A stretch of DNA of 64,000 nt from assembly GCA_949297805.1 (NCBI GenBank), contig CASFTG010000001.1:62001-126000 (forward strand), written 5' to 3'. Below the pieces are notes generated by a model. It was not told the DNA's origin and did not search any database. It saw only the letters and a program-made list of their open reading frames with translations. This DNA comes from an uncultured bacterium. GTDB lineage: Bacteria > Bacillota_I > Bacilli_A > RFN20 > CAG-826. The position numbers and the translations under genes are program-made. Below are positions 6,651-15,378 of this stretch, piece by piece. How positions within the stretch are numbered: position 1 is the first letter of the stretch; every line of letters starts with the position of its first letter.

Positions 6651-8722
6651 TCGAGTTCGGACTTGCCAGTCCAGAGCTCGTAGTAACGGCCCTTTTGGGC
6701 AATTAGTTCATCATGGGTTCCCCGTTCGATGATCCGCCCTTTGTCCATGACCATAATGCAGTCGGCGTAACGGACGGTCGAGAGGCGGTGGGCGATGACG
6801 AAGACGGTCTTGCCGGCCATGATGTTGTCCATCCCCTTGCTGATGAGCCGTTCAGTGCGGGTATCGACCGAGGAGGTGGCTTCATCAAGAATCAAGATCG
6901 GCGGATTCCCGACGGCGCAGCGAGCGATGCTAAGCAATTGCTTCTGTCCTTGGGATAAGGAGGCGTTGGCCCCGTCGATATAGGTGTCATAGCCGTCTTT
7001 AAGCTTCTCGATGAATTGATCGGCACAGGCGAGCTTAGCGGCGTTTTTGCACCGCTTATCATCGGCATGCAAGCACCCGAAGCGGATGTTGTCCATGATG
7101 GTCCCGGAGAAGAGGTGGGTATCCTGGAGGACCAAGGTCATCGAGCGGCGCATCGAGACCCGGTCGATGTCTTTTAAATCAATCCCATCGATCAATATCT
7201 CCCCGGCGTCAATGTCATAGAACCGGGTTAGTAGATTCGTGATGGTGGTCTTGCCCGCCCCGGTCGAGCCGACTAAAGCAATCTTCTGACCTGGATGGGC
7301 ATAGAGAGTTATGTCATGGAGAATCTGCTGGCCTTTGACGTAGGAGAAGTCGACGTGGCGCATATCGACTTGGCCGAGGACCGGTTTGGTCTCGGTCCCG
7401 TTGGTCCAATAATGCTTGCCATCTTTAGCCTTGAACGAATGCCATTTGGCAGTTTGCAAGCTTGGTTCCGCTGGTTGATCGATCATTTGGAAGATCCGTT
7501 CAGCCCCGGCGAGGGAGGCTTGGACCATGGTCAGAAGGTTGGAGATGTTATTGAATGGCCGGGCCAACATCCGTAAGAGGGCGACATAGGCGACCAGGGT
7601 CCCGGTTGAGACTTTGATAAAGGGAGCATCGACGGCGATTAAGATGACCCCGAGCATCGTGACTAAGGCCGTATTGAGGTTATTGATGTTATTGACGATC
7701 GGGACGTTCGCGGAGCTTAAGAACACCGACTTCTTGTTATGAATGGTGTGGCGATAATCGATCGACTTAAAGATCTCCATCATGTCGTCTTCTTTAGAGA
7801 AGCATTTGACTACCTTGAGGCCGGATAAGACTTCTTCGCTTAAGCCATTGAATTCCCCCATCGAGATCTGGGTTTCGGAGAAGGCGTTGACCGAGTGGTG
7901 GACGTTGTTGGCCACGATGATCATGGCTATCGCTTCCATGAAGAGGGCGACCAGAGCCAAGAACCAGTTGAGGGTGAATAAGAAGATGACGATCCCAAAA
8001 AGCATGACGATCGAGGTGAACATCTCCATGATGCCAGAGTTAAAGAACTGGGCGAGGTTATCGACGTCATTGGTGAAGCGGGACATGATGTCGCCATGGG
8101 GAGTCCCATCGAAATAGCTTAAGGGCAAGGACTCCATCTTCTTGAACATGTCGTTCCGTAGCCTCATCAAGGAATTGGTCCCGATTTTGGTCATCAATAA
8201 GACCTGGGCGATGGAGCAGAGGAAACCTAATAGGTAAAGCCCAGCCAAGACGACGATGACCAATACCAAAACCCTGACTGACTGGCCCAGGATATCGGCC
8301 CCTTGCCAATCAACAAAGCCAAAGAGGATGGAATTGAAAGGGGAGGAGGACAAGGCTTCAGACTTATAGCCTTCGAAGGAGCCATATTGCCCCCAGTCGC
8401 CGCGCAAAGCGAAGACGGCCGGGTTCAATAACCCGTCGACTAAAGGTGCCGAGACAAACCCGCCGATGAGATTGATTAAAATCATCAAGACGGTGACGAA
8501 GGCGGCGACGAAAAGCATCCACTTGTCGCCTTTTAGATAAGAGAAGACCCTTAATAACGAGCCCCAGGAATGCTTGGGCTTGCCATAGCCTTTCTTTCGT
8601 TTGCCGTAGGTCTCGTTGATTTCCTTATAACCGGCTTCTCCGCAGGTGAACTGGATGTCGACCCCGTTGATGGTCTCGCCCCGGCCGGCGGTGTTGATGC
8701 CTTTGTACTTATAGAACTTCAT
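6647..8722 (-). CDS. ABC exporter half-transporter, catalytically competent Walker B subunit
   Basis: This 691-residue protein has a type IV ABC exporter transmembrane domain (six segments, about 70-390) followed by an ATPase domain. The ATPase domain has GSTGAGKTT (Walker A), ILILDEATSSVD (Walker B with catalytic Glu) and the switch His in IAHRLS. Its signature is LSQGQ rather than LSGGQ. The N-terminal 60 residues are a soluble extension. It lies 1 nt after the partner gene and pairs with it as a heterodimeric exporter of the BmrCD/LmrCD/TM287-288 type. Its Walker B pairs with the partner's normal signature to form the working site. Substrates of such pumps are drugs, lipids or peptides; none can be assigned here. 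Confidence 0.92.
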   Translation of the reverse strand: MKFYKYKGINTAGRGETINGVDIQFTCGEAGYKEINETYGKRKKGYGKPKHSWGSLLRVFSYLKGDKWMLFVAAFVTVLMILINLIGGFVSAPLVDGLLNPAVFALRGDWGQYGSFEGYKSEALSSSPFNSILFGFVDWQGADILGQSVRVLVLVIVVLAGLYLLGFLCSIAQVLLMTKIGTNSLMRLRNDMFKKMESLPLSYFDGTPHGDIMSRFTNDVDNLAQFFNSGIMEMFTSIVMLFGIVIFLFTLNWFLALVALFMEAIAMIIVANNVHHSVNAFSETQISMGEFNGLSEEVLSGLKVVKCFSKEDDMMEIFKSIDYRHTIHNKKSVFLSSANVPIVNNINNLNTALVTMLGVILIAVDAPFIKVSTGTLVAYVALLRMLARPFNNISNLLTMVQASLAGAERIFQMIDQPAEPSLQTAKWHSFKAKDGKHYWTNGTETKPVLGQVDMRHVDFSYVKGQQILHDITLYAHPGQKIALVGSTGAGKTTITNLLTRFYDIDAGEILIDGIDLKDIDRVSMRRSMTLVLQDTHLFSGTIMDNIRFGCLHADDKRCKNAAKLACADQFIEKLKDGYDTYIDGANASLSQGQKQLLSIARCAVGNPPILILDEATSSVDTRTERLISKGMDNIMAGKTVFVIAHRLSTVRYADCIMVMDKGRIIERGTHDELIAQKGRYYELWTGKSELD

Positions 8723-8723
8723 C

Positions 8724-10649
8724 TTATTCGACCCCCTTGGCTTGGATATCGGCGATCTCTTGATAGAGGGCGCAGTCTTTCATTAGTTGCTCATGGGTCC
8801 CGTAGCCGACCATCTTCCCGTTATCGAGGACCAAGATTTTGTCGCAGCGTTTCACTGAATCGATCCGCTGGGCGATCATGAAGACGGTGGTGGACTTCAA
8901 GGAGGTGTCGAGTTGCTCTTGGATCTTCCGGCTGGTTTCCATATCGCAAGCCGAAACCGAGTCATCGAGGATGAGGATCTTCGGCTGCTTGATGACGGCT
9001 CTGGCGATGCAAAGCCGTTGCTTTTGCCCACCGGAGACCGATTTGCCCCCTTGGGCGACCGGGGTATCGAGCCCGTCTTTGAAGCGGCTTACGAACTCGG
9101 AAGCGCAGGCGATGTCGAGGGCTTTATCGATTTCCTCGTCGCTGGCGTTCTTCTTTCCCCATTGGATGTTGCTTCGAATGGTCCCGGTGAAAAGGACGTT
9201 ATTTTGGAGGACGACGCCGATTTCATCCCGCAAGGCGGATAATGAATAGTCCTTGACGTTATGGCCGCCGATGAGGACTTCGCCGAGGGTGGCGTCGTAA
9301 AGTCTCGGGATCAAATTGACCAAGGAGGATTTGCCAGAGCCGGTCCCGCCGATGATGCCGATCTTCTCGCCGGCTTGGATATGAAGGTTGAGCGGCCCAA
9401 CGGCTGGTTTGCTCGGATCTTTCAAATATGAGAAGACCAGATCTTTGAACTCGACGTCGGCCCCGGATAGATGGTCGGGGTCGAAGTCAGCGGTCTTGGG
9501 CTTCGGAACATAGGAGATGTCGATCTCCTCGCATAAGACCCGGTCGATCCGTTCCTTTGAAGCTTCGGCCCTGGAATAGAACTGGACGATCATCGAAAGG
9601 AAGGAGAAGGACATGGTGAGGACGGCGGCGTAGCTAGTGAGCATGGTGAGCTCGCCGGCATCGAATAAGGGATTGCCGTTATTGAACATGGTCCAGATGG
9701 CGTTGGGGTCGGCTTGGATGGAATAAAGCATCGAGAAGCCGCCGAGCAGTTGGATGATGGCGATGACGATGTTGATGGTGAGGGTGGTGATGGCGCTGGA
9801 CATGCCAAGGCGGGAGACCGAGGAATAGGTGATGTCGGTCAGTTCGCCATTGGCCTTTTCGAACTTCTGCTGCATATACCCTTCCCGGCAGAAGGCTTTG
9901 ACCTCGCGGATGCCCTCGGTGTCTTCCTCGACGTTGTGGTTGACCGCGTCGATGGCGCTTTGGGTCATGACGAACTGGGGTTTGGTCTTCTTGATGATGT
10001 AGCAGATGATGAGGAACCCGATGGCGACAAGGGGCAAAGCGATGATGCCGATGAGCCAATTGAGGGAGAAGATGAAGATGAAGGCGATGGCGGCGACCAT
10101 GCTCTGCTTGAACCCCATCCGGACCATCATCATGACGAAGAAGCGGATGTTGTTGCAGTCATTGGAGAGCATGGTGGTCAATTTGCTGACTGGGAAGTCG
10201 CCGATGTTGGAGAAGGAGAATTGCTCGGCTTTATAGAAGATGGTGTTGCGGAGCCGTTCGATGTAATCGCTGGAGATGGCAGCGGACAGTTTCATCCCGG
10301 CCAACTGGCAGGCGATGGCGAGCAACGAACAGGCGATCATCAAGCCGCCATAAAGCCAGACGTAATAAAGGTTGGGCTGATCGAAGCCGCCCCCGATGAC
10401 GATCGGCTGGGGCAAGCCCATGGCGTTGAGGTTGCCATACCCCTCCAAGCCGTTGCGGATCATTAAGCCGGAAAGGAAGGGAATCATCAATTCGAAGAAG
10501 GCGTCGAAGAGGATGACGAAGAAATCGACGATGATAAGCCGCCAGCTGGGCTTTAGGCATTCGATGTAGATCGGTAAAGTCCTTTTGGCGTCCTTCTTGT
10601 CGATCTCGGCGTCGCGCGCCGAATAGGTTAGAGCGGAGTCAGATTTCAT
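8724..10649 (-). CDS. ABC exporter half-transporter, degenerate-site subunit
   Basis: This 641-residue protein has the same fold as its neighbour: six membrane segments, then an ATPase domain with GGTGSGKSS (Walker A), VSGGQKQR (canonical signature), ILILDDSVSACD (Asp where the catalytic Glu should be) and IAQRI (Gln where the switch His should be). Both losses mark the degenerate half of a heterodimeric ABC exporter, as in LmrC/TM287. It is first in a two-gene operon. TAAAAT (10659-10664, minus) sits 9 nt before the ATG and no Shine-Dalgarno is visible, so the mRNA may be nearly leaderless. Confidence 0.92.
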   Translation of the reverse strand: MKSDSALTYSARDAEIDKKDAKRTLPIYIECLKPSWRLIIVDFFVILFDAFFELMIPFLSGLMIRNGLEGYGNLNAMGLPQPIVIGGGFDQPNLYYVWLYGGLMIACSLLAIACQLAGMKLSAAISSDYIERLRNTIFYKAEQFSFSNIGDFPVSKLTTMLSNDCNNIRFFVMMMVRMGFKQSMVAAIAFIFIFSLNWLIGIIALPLVAIGFLIICYIIKKTKPQFVMTQSAIDAVNHNVEEDTEGIREVKAFCREGYMQQKFEKANGELTDITYSSVSRLGMSSAITTLTINIVIAIIQLLGGFSMLYSIQADPNAIWTMFNNGNPLFDAGELTMLTSYAAVLTMSFSFLSMIVQFYSRAEASKERIDRVLCEEIDISYVPKPKTADFDPDHLSGADVEFKDLVFSYLKDPSKPAVGPLNLHIQAGEKIGIIGGTGSGKSSLVNLIPRLYDATLGEVLIGGHNVKDYSLSALRDEIGVVLQNNVLFTGTIRSNIQWGKKNASDEEIDKALDIACASEFVSRFKDGLDTPVAQGGKSVSGGQKQRLCIARAVIKQPKILILDDSVSACDMETSRKIQEQLDTSLKSTTVFMIAQRIDSVKRCDKILVLDNGKMVGYGTHEQLMKDCALYQEIADIQAKGVE

Positions 10650-10741
10650 AGCGGACGCATTTTAGTGCGCTTGTTCTTCCTTTGGAAGGGGGAAATCGTC
10701 TTTCGCTGTTTTTGCCTCTTTAACCAGCCCTTTATTGTGGT

Positions 10742-10759
10742 TAAGATAGCCGCCGTATG
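10742..10759 (+). promoter_or_regulatory. -10 box abutting the mntP start codon
   Basis: TAAGAT (10742-10747), then 9 nt to ATG at 10757. No good -35 is seen (TTTAAC at the 17-bp position). The context GCCGTATGGA recurs at 11379. Confidence 0.45.
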
Positions 10760-11323
10760 GATTGGCCCTTAGTCATCATCACTTCCTTCAACATGGCGAT
10801 CGACGCCTCGGTCACCAATGCCTGCAATGCGGTCCGGACCGGGTTGAAGAAGTGGGGCTTGTTGCTTTTAGCCGCCTTTCTCTTCGGGTTATTCCAAGCG
10901 GCGATGCCAACGATTGGTTATTTTGTTGGCTATGCTTTCCGGGAAGTATTAGAGACCTATATCCCCTATATTGCTTTTGCCTTATTAACCTTATTGGCGA
11001 TTAAGAGTTTCGTTGATTTTATTAAGGAATTGCGGTCTTCCGAAGAGGAAAGGGGTGGGGAACTCCGCTTCCGCGAGATTTTATTTCAAGCGGTCGCCAC
11101 CTCTATCGACGCTTTGTGCATCGGCTTCACTTTCCTTTCTTATTCGATTCCGGAAGCCCTTATTGTCTTTAGTTGCATCGGCGGGATTACCTTCGCGGTT
11201 TCCTTTGGGTGCGCTTTGCTCGGCTCGATCTTATCCCGTCCTTTGAAGCGGTACGCGGGGCTGATATCCGCTCTCGTTTTCTTTGGGATTGGGCTTAAGA
11301 TCATCCTCGAAGCCATCTTATAG
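10757..11323 (+). CDS. mntP: Manganese efflux pump, MntP family
   Basis: This 188-residue integral membrane protein has six predicted helices and the two-fold internal similarity of MntP. Key acidic residues Asp16 (NMAIDAS) and Asp118 (ATSIDAL) fall at the positions known to be needed in E. coli MntP, and FGLFQAAMPTIGY matches the FQ-MP-IG signature. It exports Mn2+ from the cytoplasm. TAAGAT (10742-10747) lies 9 nt before the ATG with no ribosome site, suggesting a nearly leaderless mRNA. No Mn2+ riboswitch is seen here, in contrast to the ATPase at 52 kb. Confidence 0.9.
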   Translation: MDWPLVIITSFNMAIDASVTNACNAVRTGLKKWGLLLLAAFLFGLFQAAMPTIGYFVGYAFREVLETYIPYIAFALLTLLAIKSFVDFIKELRSSEEERGGELRFREILFQAVATSIDALCIGFTFLSYSIPEALIVFSCIGGITFAVSFGCALLGSILSRPLKRYAGLISALVFFGIGLKIILEAIL

Positions 11324-11357
11324 GCGGGTTATTTCTTTATAGAAATAGTTTGACTTG

Positions 11358-11368
11358 TGCTATATACT
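11358..11368 (+). promoter_or_regulatory. -10 region abutting the phosphoglycerol transferase start
   Basis: TGC-TATATA (extended -10, 11358-11366), overlapping TATACT (11363-11368), lies 10-12 nt before ATG 11379. There is no Shine-Dalgarno. The start context GCCGTATGGA matches mntP. Confidence 0.5.
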
Positions 11369-11378
11369 AGCCCGCCGT

Positions 11379-13304
11379 ATGGAAAACGAAACGAGCAAAA
11401 AGCATACCGTTAGGAAAACGTTCAAGGTCATCGGGATTGTTTTGGGCCTTCTTTTGGCGGTTCTGTTCTTCTTCGGCTTTTTCTCGATTCTTTGGGTCAT
11501 GCGGACCTTCCCTTACGTCTCGGTGCCGGAAGTCATCGCCACCTTGGTTTCCCTCGGCGGGGCCCCGGCTTCCTCAATCATGCCTTTCATCTATGCCGCG
11601 GTTTTGCCGACCATCGGGGTGGCGGCGGTCATTGGGGTCAGTTACCTTTTGCTTTATCTATTCAAGGTCAAGCGGCGGAACCTCATCTGTTTATTGACCT
11701 TCGGCTTAGCCGGCTTAGTGGCGGTCGTTCCGTCTTTGGCGGCCTTTTGGAATTACCTCGATCTGACCACCTACATTAAGTCGATGATGACCGAGTCCTC
11801 TTTCGTCGATGAGCATTACGTCGACCCGGCCAACGTCGATGTCGAAGCCCCGGAGCAGAAACGGAACCTCATCTTCCTCTTCCTCGAATCGATGGAAACC
11901 ACTTATTCGGATAAAGAAAACGGTGGTTATTTCGATGCCAACTTCATCCCGGAATTGACTGAGCTAGCCGAGACCTATGACGATTTCTCCGGCGATTCGG
12001 TTACGTTAAACGGGTCCCATTGCCTCGAATACACTTCCTGGACGATGGCGGCGATGTTCGCCCATACCTCGGGTTTGCCCTTCAAGACTATCTTGGGTCA
12101 AAACAACATGGATACCCAGGAAAGCTTTTTCCCCAACGTCATGTCCTTAGGCGATATCTTGGCTAAGGACGGCTATGACCAGACCTTCTTCTGCGGGTCG
12201 GACGCGACTTTCGGCGGAAGGCGCCTTTACCTTTCCGAGCATGGGAACTTCACCATGCGGGATTACAACTATTTTCATAGCCTTCCGACCGACGATCCCA
12301 ACCACGTCGATCACGATGGCTGGTGGGGGTTTGAGGATTACCACCTCTTCGATTTCTTAAAGCAAGCGGTCCTTAGTAAGCAGGAGGCGGCCAAAGCCGG
12401 GCATCCTTTCAACATCACCGGTTTGACCGTCGATACCCATTTCAACAATGGTGGGAAAGGCGATGACGGCCATCCGTGCCCTTATTGTGACGAAACGCTG
12501 GTCGAGGAAAACCAATATGGGGCGGTCATCTCCTGCTCCTCCAATCAGGTCAGCCAGTTCGTCGATTGGTTTTATTCCTCCGGCGCGGTCGATAAGGAAG
12601 TGAGTGAGAACACGACCATGGTCTTAGTCGGCGACCACATCTCCATGAGCGCCCGTTGGCTTGATGAGGCGAAGAAAGACGATTTCGATCGGCGGACTTA
12701 TTATTGCTTCATCAATTCGGCGGTTACGGTCGATCCGGCGGTGGAGCATGAGACTCGCGATTACTGTGCTTTCGATACTTATCCGACCACCTTGGCGGCC
12801 TTAGGGTATACGGTGCCCGGGGACCGGCTGGCCTTAGGGACCAATTTATATTCCGCTACCCCGACTTTATTGGAGCAATATGGGGTCGAGACGGTCAACG
12901 AGGAGATCCAGAACCGGAGCGAGACCCTCGAATCCCTCTTAGAGGTCGATGAGTTCAACTTGACCTATCTGGCCCGGAAAGGCTGGCTCCCGACCGCGAC
13001 GCCAAAGATCGAAGTTGAGGAAACGAAGATCCACGCCGTCTTGGCTGATATTGGTAAGCCGGTCGAACTAAGAGAGGATTTCGCCGGGGCCGAGGTGACG
13101 ATTGAAGCCATCGGGGGGAACTCCAAAACCTTCGCCTTAGAAAAGCTGAACGACAACTGGAACTATGGGGTTGATATCCCGATTACTGAGCTCCCGCCGG
13201 CCAAGGCCTGGGGGTATAAAGCCGAGTTCCATCTAATCGGGGAAAGAAGCGGCAACGCCTATTCCTTCGATGCCGTGACCTTCGACCTTGATTCCTTATC
13301 TTAA
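11379..13304 (+). CDS. Phosphoglycerol transferase, OpgB/LtaS-like (alkaline phosphatase superfamily)
   Basis: This 641-residue protein has three N-terminal membrane helices (about residues 9-130) and an extracytoplasmic sulfatase-fold domain. FLFLESMETTY supplies the metal-binding Glu, SWTMAAMFAHTSGLP the catalytic Thr as in OpgB, and TVDTH and VGDHISM further metal ligands. Relatives move phosphoglycerol from phosphatidylglycerol onto glycans or lipoteichoic acid. The motif pattern is closer to OpgB (phosphoglycerol transferase I) than to canonical LtaS. A CPYC pair near the middle is unusual. The start is placed at ATG 11379 because the extended -10 TGC-TATATA and TATACT end only 10-12 nt upstream; an 8-codon longer reading would begin inside the promoter. 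Confidence 0.82.
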   Translation: MENETSKKHTVRKTFKVIGIVLGLLLAVLFFFGFFSILWVMRTFPYVSVPEVIATLVSLGGAPASSIMPFIYAAVLPTIGVAAVIGVSYLLLYLFKVKRRNLICLLTFGLAGLVAVVPSLAAFWNYLDLTTYIKSMMTESSFVDEHYVDPANVDVEAPEQKRNLIFLFLESMETTYSDKENGGYFDANFIPELTELAETYDDFSGDSVTLNGSHCLEYTSWTMAAMFAHTSGLPFKTILGQNNMDTQESFFPNVMSLGDILAKDGYDQTFFCGSDATFGGRRLYLSEHGNFTMRDYNYFHSLPTDDPNHVDHDGWWGFEDYHLFDFLKQAVLSKQEAAKAGHPFNITGLTVDTHFNNGGKGDDGHPCPYCDETLVEENQYGAVISCSSNQVSQFVDWFYSSGAVDKEVSENTTMVLVGDHISMSARWLDEAKKDDFDRRTYYCFINSAVTVDPAVEHETRDYCAFDTYPTTLAALGYTVPGDRLALGTNLYSATPTLLEQYGVETVNEEIQNRSETLESLLEVDEFNLTYLARKGWLPTATPKIEVEETKIHAVLADIGKPVELREDFAGAEVTIEAIGGNSKTFALEKLNDNWNYGVDIPITELPPAKAWGYKAEFHLIGERSGNAYSFDAVTFDLDSLS

Positions 13305-13320
13305 TTTGTTGGCCTTCGGG

Positions 13321-13337
13321 TATAATCAGCCCGGAGG
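13321..13337 (+). promoter_or_regulatory. -10 box and distant ribosome site of the M18 aminopeptidase gene
   Basis: TATAAT at 13321-13326, just after the upstream gene's stop (13304), is followed by GGAGG at 13333-13337. No convincing -35. Confidence 0.5.
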
Positions 13338-13350
13338 CTTTTTAAAAACC

Positions 13351-14598
13351 ATGGATGCATATCGAGATTTCCTTCTAGAGGCGTTAAAGGCCTCCGCCTC
13401 TTTCTACGTCAACGCGGCCTTAGTCGAAAAGAAACTGAAAGAGGCGGGATTTACGGAGAGTTTGACTGATCCTTGCTTCTATTTGAATCGGCAGGGCGGG
13501 GCGGTTTTGGCGGTTAAAATGCCTGCAAGAATGGTGAAGCCTTATTTCAAGGTGTATGCCGCCCATATCGATTCGCCTTGCCTGAAGCTGAAGGCTAATC
13601 CCGTCTTGAACCAAGCCGGTTGCAGCGTGCTGCAATGCGAGCCCTATGGGGGATTGATCTATGCTTCCTATTTTGACCGTCCTTTGTATTTATCGGGGAT
13701 GGTCTATTGCCTTGAAGATGGGAAGCCGGTTGGCCATTTAGTCGAAGGGGAAACCCCTTTCGCCTATTTGCCTAGACTTGCCATCCATTATGACCGGGAG
13801 GTCAATAACCATAATGAGATAAACGCCAATAAAGACCTCCGCCCGATTGTTAGCCATAGCGAGGATTTCGATTTCAATGGTTATCTCCTTTCCCTTTTCC
13901 CGAAAGCCAGTAAGGTTCTTAGCCATGACCTCTACCTCATCGTTAAGGAAACCCCGACTTTCGTTGGCCAGGGGAAGGATCTGCTTTCCTCGCCTCGCCT
14001 CGACGACCTTGGTGGGGCCTTTCCGGGGCTATATGGCTTCCTCCAATCCCCCAATGCCGAAGAGGATGAGATCAAAGTCTTGGCCTTATTCGCTTCCGAG
14101 GAAGTGGGGTCAGCGACCTATTTCGGGGCCGAAGGGGGTTTGCTGGTCGAAACCTTGAATCGGCTGGCTAAGCATTATAGCTTTGATTTGGATGAGGCTT
14201 TGCCTTCTTCCTTTTTGGTCTCGAGCGATGGAGCCCACGCTGGCCATCCCTCCCATCATGATTTAGAGGACCCGACCTGCGCGGTCCGGCTCGGCCGGGG
14301 GCTTTGCTTCAAGCGCAGCGCCTCCGCCGCCTATTCGACCTTCGCCTATACCGAAGCGGTCGGGAAGGCGATTTGCTTAAAGGAAGGAATTTCCTATCAG
14401 GATTTCGCCACCCGAAGCGATCTCCGTTCCGGCTCAACCTTGGCTTCCATTTCCAATACCCGCCTTTCGATCCCCTCTGTTGATATGGGCATTCCAATGC
14501 TCGCGATGCATTCTTCGGTCGAGGTCGCCTCTTATTTAGACTTATTATGGATGGAGAAGTTTGCCAAGGCCTATTTCGATCGGGAGATTAAGCAATGA
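13351..14598 (+). CDS. apeB: M18-family zinc aminopeptidase
   Basis: This 415-residue cytoplasmic metallo-aminopeptidase removes N-terminal, often acidic, residues from peptides. Zinc and catalytic motifs are in place: AAHIDSP (His, Asp), YDREVN, SSPRLDDLGG, FASEEVGSAT (catalytic Glu pair), SSDGAHAGHP and the C-terminal MHSSVEVA His. Length is normal for M18 (about 420-430). Start: TATAAT at 13321 makes the mRNA begin near 13333, and ATG 13351 is the first start after it. GGAGG lies 13 nt upstream, a long spacing. The stop overlaps the udk start by 4 bp. It would process peptides brought in by transporters such as Opp. The symbol is by family, not proven orthology. Confidence 0.9.
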   Translation: MDAYRDFLLEALKASASFYVNAALVEKKLKEAGFTESLTDPCFYLNRQGGAVLAVKMPARMVKPYFKVYAAHIDSPCLKLKANPVLNQAGCSVLQCEPYGGLIYASYFDRPLYLSGMVYCLEDGKPVGHLVEGETPFAYLPRLAIHYDREVNNHNEINANKDLRPIVSHSEDFDFNGYLLSLFPKASKVLSHDLYLIVKETPTFVGQGKDLLSSPRLDDLGGAFPGLYGFLQSPNAEEDEIKVLALFASEEVGSATYFGAEGGLLVETLNRLAKHYSFDLDEALPSSFLVSSDGAHAGHPSHHDLEDPTCAVRLGRGLCFKRSASAAYSTFAYTEAVGKAICLKEGISYQDFATRSDLRSGSTLASISNTRLSIPSVDMGIPMLAMHSSVEVASYLDLLWMEKFAKAYFDREIKQ

Positions 14599-15284
14599 AC
14601 CGCCTGATCCTCGTTGGGGGCGGCTCGTCATCGGGCAAATCCTATATCACCTCCGAGGTCATGAAGCGGTTAGGCGACCAAGACATCGTCCGCTTAACGA
14701 TGGACGACTATTACAAAGACCAGGCTGATATTCCTTTAGAAGAAAGATATAAGGTCAACTATGACCATCCCAAAGCCTTTGATTGGCCCTTGATGCGGAA
14801 GCAACTAAGGGACTTAAAGGATGGCAAGCCGATTCAGAAGCCGATTTATGACTTTGTGACCTTGACTCGGACCGATAAGGTCGAGACCATAAGTCCGAAG
14901 AAGGTTATCGTGGTTGAGGGGATCATGGCCCTAGTCGACAAAGAGATCCGGAAACTGGGCGACATCAAGGTGTTCATCACCGCCTCGGCTGAGCGGCGCT
15001 TCCTCCGTCGGCTTATCCGCGATAAAAGGGAGAGGGGCCGGTCCTTTGAGAACATCGTCTCCCAATACTTCAACACCGTCCAGCCGATGTATGGGGAGAT
15101 AGTCGAGCCCAGTTCCATCTATGCTGACTTCATCATCAATAATGATGGGGTCAAGAACGTCGCCGTCGATATCCTTACTGTTCTACTAGAAGAAGAGATC
15201 GAATCCTCTTCCCATTCCTATTCGCCCCAATCGATGGAGGAGGAGTTCACCGAAGCGAGCTTAGAGGAAGCGTTCACGAAATAA
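14595..15284 (+). CDS. udk: Uridine kinase
   Basis: This 229-residue P-loop kinase phosphorylates uridine and cytidine in pyrimidine salvage. It shows the Walker A loop GGGSSSGKS at residues 8-16, MDDYYKDQ (substrate-binding Asp), IYDF, VVEGIM and the lid RRLIRDKRERG. The C-terminal 30 residues are an acidic, Ser-rich tail beyond the usual fold end near 205. It starts within the stop of the aminopeptidase gene (ATGA), so the two are translationally coupled. A bidirectional-looking terminator follows. Confidence 0.92.
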   Translation: MNRLILVGGGSSSGKSYITSEVMKRLGDQDIVRLTMDDYYKDQADIPLEERYKVNYDHPKAFDWPLMRKQLRDLKDGKPIQKPIYDFVTLTRTDKVETISPKKVIVVEGIMALVDKEIRKLGDIKVFITASAERRFLRRLIRDKRERGRSFENIVSQYFNTVQPMYGEIVEPSSIYADFIINNDGVKNVAVDILTVLLEEEIESSSHSYSPQSMEEEFTEASLEEAFTK

Positions 15285-15330
15285 TAAAAGATGGCCGTCT
15301 CGATTTTCCTTAGAGGTGGCCTTTTATTAT
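15282..15330 (+). terminator. Terminator of the aminopeptidase-udk operon
   Basis: AATAAAAG...GGCC pairs with GGCC...CTTTTATT across a 25-nt interior, giving a long stem that ends in a T-rich arm. The A-rich left arm would also let it work on the minus strand. Confidence 0.7.
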
Positions 15331-15334
15331 GAAG

Positions 15335-15360
15335 AAAAGCCGCCGGATGAACGGCGGCTA
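15335..15360 (-). terminator. Terminator of the 15.4-18.1 kb lipoprotein gene
   Basis: Minus strand GCCGCC / GGCGGC with an 8-nt loop, followed by TTTTCTTC. Confidence 0.8.
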
Positions 15361-15378
15361 ATCAATTAAAGTGAAGGT

